5,719 nucleotides of DNA from JADHUC01 sp964617665 (GTDB lineage Bacteria; Planctomycetota; Planctomycetia; Pirellulales; Pirellulaceae), in NCBI GenBank assembly GCA_964617665.1, contig CAZUAH010000770.1, positions 1 to 5,719 on the forward strand, in the 5' to 3' direction. This document shows, piece after piece, positions 1 to 5,719 of the stretch; the first letter of the stretch is position 1, and the number at the start of each line of letters is the position of its first letter. The notes beneath the pieces are model-generated. The model made no database searches and was not told where the DNA came from. It was given only the letters and a program-made list of their open reading frames with translations. A program made the translations under genes and the position numbers.

Positions 1-2
1 CG

Positions 3-212
3 ACGGAACTGAACGCCCTGTTTCAACGTGGGCTTGAGATCGTGCGGAGCGAATTCGAAGACCGAACCTGGCAGATCTTCTGGCGAACCGCTGTGCAGGA
101 AGAGCCGCCCGCACTGGTCGCCGAGGAATTTGGCATCACACCCAACGCGGTGCGGCTAGCCAAGTCACGGGTTCTGCGGCGTTTGCGACAGGAACTGGGA
201 GATCTCGAGTAG
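3..212 (+). CDS. ECF-type RNA polymerase sigma factor, C-terminal fragment (region 4)
   Basis: This is the last 69 codons of a gene that begins before the window, read in the frame of position 3 and ending at the TAG at 210-212. The product ends with a sigma-70 region 4 helix-turn-helix, which contacts the -35 element. The signature is 'FEDRTWQIFWRTAV' followed by 'LVAEEFGITPNAVRLAKSR' and then an Arg/Leu-rich recognition and tail helix, 'VLRRLRQELGDLE'. The pattern RTW-x-x-FW, then VAxExGxxxxAVRxAKSRVLRRLR, is what I know from planctomycetal ECF sigma factors encoded next to Ser/Thr kinases. Region 2 lies outside the window, so the exact ECF group cannot be assigned. The kinase gene follows on the same strand after 97 bp, which suggests co-transcription and a functional pair. 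The family call is secure; the subgroup is inference. Confidence 0.88.
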   Translation, partial: TELNALFQRGLEIVRSEFEDRTWQIFWRTAVQEEPPALVAEEFGITPNAVRLAKSRVLRRLRQELGDLE

Positions 213-298
213 GGTGGCCCGATGAAAATGCTGTTGCGGTCGAACGTTATACCTTATGGAGACTGCTCGTCGTAATGGCCGCCGTTCCGGGACTCAAC

Positions 299-302
299 GG
301 AG
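299..302 (+). promoter_or_regulatory. Shine-Dalgarno-like GGAG deciding the kinase start
   Basis: GGAG at 299-302 lies 7 nt before the ATG at 310, which is good ribosome-binding spacing. The in-frame upstream ATG at 256 is preceded by 'gaacgttatacctt', with no purine-rich site. This favours 310 as the start. Planctomycetes do not always use Shine-Dalgarno sites, so 256, which would add 18 residues, remains possible. Confidence 0.5.
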
Positions 303-309
303 TGAACCA

Positions 310-3291
310 ATGATTCAAACGGACTGCATCGAACGCGAGGATCTCAAAGCATGGTGCCTGGGTTCGCTTCCTGGCGAGCGATCGGATCAGATCCTGACGC
401 ACTTGAATGACTGTCCCCGTTGTGCGGATACGGTGGCGGAATTCGACGGAACCTCAGATTCATTGCTAGCATCCCTCAAGGTCAATCTGCCAGACGAGGG
501 GGTTCAATCGGAGGTGCTGAACGATGCCCTGCAGCAGGTCTGCCAACAGGTATTGCCCGTTGATGGGCGGCCTCGCTCGACGGGCAAACGCGAATCGGGG
601 GTGGTCGAGCGCATTCGCGACTACGAATTGAAGGAACAGTTGGGTTGTGGCGGCATGGGCACCGTTTATCGAGCCGTGCACACGCGGCTCGATCGAGTTG
701 TGGCGATCAAGCTGTTGCCCGTTCGCCGTCTGCGGGACGATGGAGCCGTCGCTCGGTTCGAGCGTGAGATGAAAACGATTGGGCGTCTTGATCATCCAGC
801 GATCGTCAAGGCAACCGACGCCGGCGAAGCTCGCGGCACACCTTTCCTGGTGATGGAGTTCGTGGACGGCATAGATCTGTCTCGACTCGTTCGAATGGTC
901 GGCCCGTTGGAAGCCGCTGATGCGTGTGAAATCATCCGTCAGGCCGCTTTGGCGTTGGACTACGCACACCAGCAGGGATTCGTACACCGCGACGTCAAAC
1001 CTTCCAACCTGATGCTCACTCGAAGCGGCGAAATCCGGATCCTGGACTTGGGACTGGCCCTTTTCGGTGCGGCCGGCGAGGCGGTTGACGATCTGACCAC
1101 GGTTGGCCAGCTCATGGGAACGCTGGACTACATGGCGCCGGAGCAAGCCGACAACAGCCATAGCGTCGACGCTCGTGCAGACGTGTACAGTCTCGGAGCG
1201 GCGTTGTTCAAGCTTCTCACCGCACGCGCACCGTTCGACGCGCCCGGACGCACGACTCCGTTGGCGAAGATCAAAGCACTGGCAACGCTGGACGCACCGG
1301 AGGTTTCCGAGCATCACAGTGGCTTGCCTCATGGATTGCCGGAAGTACTTAGTCGAATGCTTGCGCGCAACCCGGACTCGCGTCCGGGGACGGCTGCCGA
1401 GGTGGCTGGCCTGCTGGCACCATTCGCTACGGGGCACGCTCTGACGTCTCTCGCTGAACGCGGTGTGCAGTTGGCCCATGACGAAGATCAAGCCGTTCAG
1501 CGATTTCCATTGGCAGCACCATCGATTCAGAAAGAACGCCGTGCCGACGATTTGCCTCCAGACCTCGCCGGCGGGCACGGCCGATCGTTCAATTGGCGAG
1601 CCGCTCTCGTCGGCGCGTGCGCCGCTGCCGTCTTTCTGCTGGCTGGAATCGCGATCTGGATCACCACGGACAAGGGAAAACTGGTCATCGAATGCGCGGA
1701 TGCCAACGTCCCGATCACAATCCGTCGTGGCGACGAGACGTATGGCGAGTTTGAACTGCACCAAGGCGCCAACGAATTCAAATTGCGCAGCGGCGAATAC
1801 GAGATCGTCATCTCCGAACAGGCTACTCACTTGAAAGTCGATCGCCAGCAGGTCGTTTTGGAGCGTGGCGATCGCATCATCGCCAAGATCGAGCGATTGG
1901 GGGCGACGGCTTCGGCGAACAAGCCGCCTGATCTCCCAAAGCCGCCTCGCCCTGGCAAGCCAACCACCGAGCCTCGGGATATTTCCGTCAATGCTCGAGG
2001 CGAATCCACGATCGAGGGGCGCACATTCACCGACTGGCGACGGATCGTTGAACTGGAGCCCAGCGCTCAAGCCCTAGTGCCCGCAGTCGAGGCCATGTGT
2101 GCACTCGGGCGAAAGGAGCATCCCGCCGAGACGATGGACTCGATGATTGATGTCTCGTCGCGGTACACGGTTTGGAGCGAGCAGTCCAAGTCGGTGCCCG
2201 GGCTAGAAGAACTCTTCCGTACTCTCGCTTTGGAGATCGATAGGTTTGACGATGTTGAAGGAACTGCAGCCCTGGCGGACCGCATTCGGCGAGGATCGGA
2301 GAAACAAAGGACGGCCGCCCTTCAACTGCTCTACACAACGTTGGCGCACTATGGCCCCGCGAATAGCTACGGTCCCTCGGTCGCATTTGACGAGGTCATC
2401 CGAGAAGCGCTCATCGCGTCGTGGAGTGAGCCTCTTCCCCGATACCAGAAAGCTCTTATTCACACCTACCTACTGGAACACGTCAACGCTCACGGCGCTT
2501 CCACAGACGAGCCGTACCTCCAGTGGCTGTGGCAGATCGTCGATGAACCATTCGATGTAGACAATGATGGCAGCACGAACGATGATATTTTTTCCGCGCT
2601 GTCCAGCTTGTCGAAACTCACGCCTGACGACAAGCGGATCGCAGAGCTACTGTTCGAGGAATTAGAGAGCAGGATGGATAGCGGCCCGACGTTCGACAGT
2701 GCCTACACTGTTTACGGTCATCTGGACAGGCTCGGCTCACGACTTGCCGAATACAACGACCGTCTTGCTTCTCTGCTCGAAAAGACTGGGCGAACAAGCG
2801 GCGTTTGTCTTGGCATCAACGTCACGAGTCCTCCTTACTTGGGCAGTTCCATCAGTTCTTCGTCGCCGCGGCCTCTTTGGGTGTTCAGCCATCGAATCTG
2901 CCTCGTCGAGCTGCTGGGAAGCCTCGGTAGCGACGCGGCATCGAGTGCGGAAGTGATTCGTGAGTTGATCGCGAACGTCGACGCGTGCGATTGGCCTTCG
3001 CCTGAAGAGGTGGACAGGCGGCTTGGCAAGAGCCACCAGTTGAGGAATTATCGCCACCAGTCGGAGAACTATGGCCAATCAAGCTCTCGCTCGTACTTTC
3101 ATCAACAGAACGTGCAACAGCACGAACCCCGCCAGTTCGTGGAATCCGCCTTTCACGCCCTGTATCGCATCACTGGCCAGAAACCTGACATGAAGCAGTT
3201 TCCAAACCGAGAAGTTGAGGATCCCGCCGAGCCGAAACCGGTGGATAACACGGCTCCGCAGGCGCTTCGCCCTCCCAATAATGATTACTGA
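310..3291 (+). CDS. Membrane-anchored Hanks-type Ser/Thr protein kinase with N-terminal anti-sigma-like zinc motif and PEGA/HEAT-like sensor region
   Basis: This is a 993-residue kinase predicted to phosphorylate Ser/Thr of cytoplasmic targets in response to an outside signal. Residues below count from the ATG at 310. Residues 6-38 hold C6-x24-H31-x3-C35-x2-C38, which resembles the zinc-binding anti-sigma (ZAS) motif. The kinase domain spans about 105-372. It has a Gly loop (G112, G114, G117), the VAIK lysine K134, a likely alpha-C Glu at E153, HRD with D228 and N233, DLG in place of DFG (D246), APE (E278), D291 and R358. All catalytic residues are present, so it should be active. One TM helix lies at about 431-451. 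It is followed by a PEGA-like beta domain (about 455-529, 'TDKGKLVIE' start), a Pro-rich linker (about 538-554) and a roughly 400-residue extracytoplasmic part with helical HEAT-like segments ('FTDWRRIVELEPS' near 573). The gene follows the sigma factor and is probably in its operon. The kinase call is certain. The zinc motif and HEAT assignments rest on pattern recognition. Confidence 0.93.
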   Translation: MIQTDCIEREDLKAWCLGSLPGERSDQILTHLNDCPRCADTVAEFDGTSDSLLASLKVNLPDEGVQSEVLNDALQQVCQQVLPVDGRPRSTGKRESGVVERIRDYELKEQLGCGGMGTVYRAVHTRLDRVVAIKLLPVRRLRDDGAVARFEREMKTIGRLDHPAIVKATDAGEARGTPFLVMEFVDGIDLSRLVRMVGPLEAADACEIIRQAALALDYAHQQGFVHRDVKPSNLMLTRSGEIRILDLGLALFGAAGEAVDDLTTVGQLMGTLDYMAPEQADNSHSVDARADVYSLGAALFKLLTARAPFDAPGRTTPLAKIKALATLDAPEVSEHHSGLPHGLPEVLSRMLARNPDSRPGTAAEVAGLLAPFATGHALTSLAERGVQLAHDEDQAVQRFPLAAPSIQKERRADDLPPDLAGGHGRSFNWRAALVGACAAAVFLLAGIAIWITTDKGKLVIECADANVPITIRRGDETYGEFELHQGANEFKLRSGEYEIVISEQATHLKVDRQQVVLERGDRIIAKIERLGATASANKPPDLPKPPRPGKPTTEPRDISVNARGESTIEGRTFTDWRRIVELEPSAQALVPAVEAMCALGRKEHPAETMDSMIDVSSRYTVWSEQSKSVPGLEELFRTLALEIDRFDDVEGTAALADRIRRGSEKQRTAALQLLYTTLAHYGPANSYGPSVAFDEVIREALIASWSEPLPRYQKALIHTYLLEHVNAHGASTDEPYLQWLWQIVDEPFDVDNDGSTNDDIFSALSSLSKLTPDDKRIAELLFEELESRMDSGPTFDSAYTVYGHLDRLGSRLAEYNDRLASLLEKTGRTSGVCLGINVTSPPYLGSSISSSSPRPLWVFSHRICLVELLGSLGSDAASSAEVIRELIANVDACDWPSPEEVDRRLGKSHQLRNYRHQSENYGQSSSRSYFHQQNVQQHEPRQFVESAFHALYRITGQKPDMKQFPNREVEDPAEPKPVDNTAPQALRPPNNDY

Positions 3292-3307
3292 CATCGCTTC
3301 ATGACAG

Positions 3308-3324
3308 CTCTCAGGAATGAGAAC
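3308..3324. terminator. Weak hairpin between convergent genes, possible bidirectional terminator
   Basis: The gap between the two convergent stop codons is 3292-3346. It contains a 5-bp perfect stem, TCTCA (3309-3313) paired with TGAGA (3318-3322), closed by a GGAA loop of the GNRA class. One more pair (G3307-C3324) is possible across a mismatch. There is no T-run on either side and the stem is AT-containing, so it is weak as an intrinsic terminator. It is listed because termination in both directions is expected here and no better hairpin was found. Confidence 0.2.
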
Positions 3325-3346
3325 GCCTCGGTCGAATAGACGCTCG

Positions 3347-5719
3347 TCACTTGGCCGATAGTGTCTCAACGTCACCTTCATTCGGTTCGCAACGGACGTT
3401 TAATAGCGGAGCAACGCCTGCCCTTTCGGTCGAGAGGTTGATCTCGACTACGGTCTCCGAGTCGGCACTCCTCGTTTGAACGCGGACGATGCCCGAATCG
3501 TTGATTTGGACATCGCAAACTGGTCGCTTGTCTGTTGTGCCCACATTCATCACCGCGGCAATTCGACGCGCAGTTGCGCGTTCTCGTGTGGCGGCCGTGA
3601 AGTGCCAGAGCTTGCTCGGCTCGCGCTTCTTCGCGGTGGGGAATCCGGTCTTGGGGGCCAAGGGCCACTCGTTCGTCTGCGAGAACGTGAATCCGCCGGG
3701 CGTGATCAAATGAACGTCCATCTGGGCATCGGCACGCAGCGAAACCAGCGTTTGCCTGCTCTCGTCCAGACCGAATTTGTCAGAAGCGTGCAACAGCCAT
3801 TGGTACTCGGCTGGCTTGGGGGATTCCAGGTCGTCCACGATGCAGACCAGCGACGGGCGAATCAGCACGACGTGCCGTCGAAATCGTGTGAGCCGGTCGC
3901 CGTAGGCCGCCTCGGCATCGCCGCAGACATAGGCGATGTGGGGTTTAGACTCGAAGGCGACGATGTGGCCGTTGGCGCGGGCGTTGCGATTGATTTGTCC
4001 CTTGCCGTCGACCAGGATCCCGTTCTGGGCCATCGTCTGTTGCGTATATCGCGTGTGAAATGGAGTGCCGTGTTGCGGGTAGCGCGTGCCGCCGGGCCGA
4101 GCCAGGGCGTGGCCGCCTTTGAAAATCGAAAAACTGTTCTGGTCGGCGTAGCTGTGGCTCACGCCACCGAAAGGCGACGACTTGAACGACACGAACAAAT
4201 CCTCGTCGGGATTGGCAAGGTCGCTATGCAGCGCCGCCCAACCGACGCCTCGGAAGACCGCGTCCGGCGCCATTTCGACAGGAGCCTGCGGCTTGACTGC
4301 TTGCGGCAGGATCAAACCGGTCATGGGCGACAGCGAAGGCTTGCCGCCGCTGGACGTTCGCAGCAAGTCGACCCACCAGCGGAGGGCGCGATCGCCGGTA
4401 CGCTCGGCGTGGAACTGAATCAGGGCACGGAGAGACCCGGACCGCCCCATGGCGCTGCCGTCGTAGGAATCGCCAAACCCCACGATCTCGCCGGCAGGCG
4501 ACACGTTGTAGAAGAAGAAATACGGCAGCTTCCGGTAGAACGATCGCTGCCAGACGTCGAACCCAGTCGCCACGCGCAGTGACTCAAGCGGTGTGATGAA
4601 AATCGTATTGTATGCCATTCCGTAGGAGATCCCCTCGGCCCAGCCGCCGTCCCGCCCGGCCCAGTGAGGAAACACCGTGAGAATCGCCTTCAGCCCGTAG
4701 TCCATCCACACAGCCGCCCTGGGATGCTCGGCCAAAGCGATGGCATGTTCCAACAGATAACCGGGCAATCGGCCATCGTGGCTCGATTCGGGCCGCGCGA
4801 GAAAGTCACGACGCTCCAGACGGCGGAGCATTTGATCGGCCCGTGCCACAAGCATGGCCTCGGCTTTCGCACGCTCGTCGGCATCCAGCAGGTCGTAGAT
4901 CCAGTCGTATGTCAGAGCTTCCGACTTGACCAAGCCCAAACCAACCTCGTCGCCATGCGGAGCCATTACCGACGAGATACCCTCCGGGTCCCACTCGGCC
5001 GCGCCCAACAGCAATGCCTTGGCCGCCTCGCCGTACTTCTTCTCACCTGTCATCGCGTACATCAACGCCATGTGCTGCATGGCACCTGTGTGATAGCGTC
5101 GCATGTCGGCGAAGCTGGCCACATACGCGAGACGCCGCTTGGCCCGATCCTTGATTTCGTCGTAATTCGGCTCGGGTGGCGGCTTCATCTTCAACCCGCG
5201 ATCGGCCGATCGCCGCAGGCCTTCGAACGCTTCACGACGAGTCGTTTTGAGCGTCCCGCGGATCTCGTCCAATCGGTCTTTGGGATACAGCAAACGTGGA
5301 TGTTCGCGCGGAACTCGCGCAAGCAACTCCTCTGCCGATACCCAAGGCTGCGAGATTGCACCTTCGGCAATTTCGAAACGCCTGGCCTCGGTTGTGTCCA
5401 GCACCGATCCATCGGCACCGATCACCTCGACCGTCCAAATGTATTTGCCTGCGGGTAAAGTCTTATCGGGTACACACACCGGATCCTGCAATTCGGATGA
5501 GCAATATGCTTCGGCTCCGGTGTTGTCGCACACCTTTAGCCGGTAGTTGACCTTGCCGGCCCGTGCGGCTCGCCACCAGGAGAAGCCAGGCGGCGACACG
5601 TCAAGCACTTCGCCATTTTCCGGCCGCGAAAAACTCCCGCCCGCCGGTCGCGATCGTGGAAACGTAGCAGTCTGGTCGGCTGCTTCGGTAGCTGACAGCA
5701 AGAGGAGACTTGAGATCAA
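3347..5719 (-). CDS. Secreted DUF4962 / heparinase II/III-family polysaccharide lyase-like protein, 5' end cut by window
   Basis: The frame is open from the right edge to the TGA at 3347-3349, giving 790 visible residues, counted from the edge. The first residues, 'ISSLLLLSATEAA', are the hydrophobic core and cleavage region of a signal peptide without its basic start. The true start is therefore just outside the window, and the TTG at the edge is probably not it. Residues about 35-118 form an Ig/FN3-like beta domain ('SPPGFSWW', 'AGKYIWTVEV'). From about 138 ('EHPRLLYPKDRLDEIR') to about 450 there is the alpha-helical toroid of DUF4962-type heparinases, with S313-H314, GGW (358-360) and a candidate catalytic Tyr at Y366. 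The C-terminal heparinase II/III beta-sandwich begins near 485 and includes 'SHSYADQNSF' (521-530) and 'NGILVDGKGQ' (566-575). It probably cleaves an acidic polysaccharide by beta-elimination in the periplasm or outside. The substrate cannot be read from the sequence. The usual zinc ligands seem replaced (Y524, P542, Q565), so activity is not assured. Confidence 0.88.
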   Translation of the reverse strand: MISSLLLLSATEAADQTATFPRSRPAGGSFSRPENGEVLDVSPPGFSWWRAARAGKVNYRLKVCDNTGAEAYCSSELQDPVCVPDKTLPAGKYIWTVEVIGADGSVLDTTEARRFEIAEGAISQPWVSAEELLARVPREHPRLLYPKDRLDEIRGTLKTTRREAFEGLRRSADRGLKMKPPPEPNYDEIKDRAKRRLAYVASFADMRRYHTGAMQHMALMYAMTGEKKYGEAAKALLLGAAEWDPEGISSVMAPHGDEVGLGLVKSEALTYDWIYDLLDADERAKAEAMLVARADQMLRRLERRDFLARPESSHDGRLPGYLLEHAIALAEHPRAAVWMDYGLKAILTVFPHWAGRDGGWAEGISYGMAYNTIFITPLESLRVATGFDVWQRSFYRKLPYFFFYNVSPAGEIVGFGDSYDGSAMGRSGSLRALIQFHAERTGDRALRWWVDLLRTSSGGKPSLSPMTGLILPQAVKPQAPVEMAPDAVFRGVGWAALHSDLANPDEDLFVSFKSSPFGGVSHSYADQNSFSIFKGGHALARPGGTRYPQHGTPFHTRYTQQTMAQNGILVDGKGQINRNARANGHIVAFESKPHIAYVCGDAEAAYGDRLTRFRRHVVLIRPSLVCIVDDLESPKPAEYQWLLHASDKFGLDESRQTLVSLRADAQMDVHLITPGGFTFSQTNEWPLAPKTGFPTAKKREPSKLWHFTAATRERATARRIAAVMNVGTTDKRPVCDVQINDSGIVRVQTRSADSETVVEINLSTERAGVAPLLNVRCEPNEGDVETLSAK

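Noticed and set aside
234..253. TTGCGG and TATACC as a promoter before the kinase
   Set aside because: The two boxes are only 8 bp apart, far short of the usual 16-18 bp, so they cannot form a standard promoter.
256..309. Upstream ATG giving an 18-residue longer kinase
   Set aside because: There is no ribosome-binding site before it and the extra residues are Arg-rich and low in family character. The ATG at 310 has GGAG at good spacing. It is not fully excluded.
1045..1053. DLG instead of DFG as a sign of an inactive kinase
   Set aside because: Only the middle residue differs and the magnesium-binding Asp is kept. Leu at this place is common in bacterial Hanks-type kinases, and all other catalytic residues are present.
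466..2070. 534-codon open frame on the minus strand
   Set aside because: It lies wholly inside the kinase gene, antisense to its catalytic, TM and PEGA-like parts. The translation has no recognisable domain and an odd mix of Arg, Cys and Gln. It is a by-product of the codon bias of the true gene.
3476..4582. 368-codon open frame on the plus strand
   Set aside because: It is antisense to the well-supported heparinase-like gene. The translation has no domain signature and is rich in Arg/Gly/Val as expected of a complementary frame.
4664..5458. 264-codon open frame on the plus strand
   Set aside because: It is also antisense to the conserved N-terminal and toroid regions of the heparinase-like gene, with no family features.

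Overview
The window looks like a chromosomal piece of a planctomycete, probably of the Pirellula/Rhodopirellula type. The basis is protein style rather than any marker gene. There is an ECF sigma factor ending of the type seen beside planctomycetal Ser/Thr kinases. A very large Hanks-type kinase follows, with a TM segment followed by a 'TDKGKLVIE' domain that is typical of that phylum. The third gene is a large secreted heparinase II/III-like protein. The DNA is moderately GC-rich. No RNA genes, mobile elements, CRISPR arrays or long repeats were seen.

Layout: (1) 3-212 (+) is the C-terminal end of an ECF sigma factor, region 4, cut by the left edge. (2) 310-3291 (+) is a 993-residue membrane-anchored Ser/Thr protein kinase. 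It carries an anti-sigma-like zinc-binding motif at its N-terminus, one TM helix, a PEGA-like domain and a long extracytoplasmic region with HEAT-like character. (3) 3292-3346 is a 55-bp gap between convergent genes with one weak hairpin. (4) 3347-5719 (-) is a secreted DUF4962/heparinase II/III-family polysaccharide lyase-like protein, cut by the right edge within its signal peptide.

The sigma factor and kinase are co-directional and about 100 bp apart, so they probably form one signalling unit. The kinase has an outside sensory part, an inside catalytic part and a motif that could hold the sigma factor directly, so the pair could pass an extracytoplasmic signal to transcription. The lyase-like gene converges on this unit and is not in its operon. 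Whether it belongs to the same regulon cannot be told from the sequence.

The two points most worth following are the anti-sigma-like zinc motif fused to the kinase next to its sigma factor, and the apparent joint loss of all three expected zinc ligands in the heparinase-like protein.
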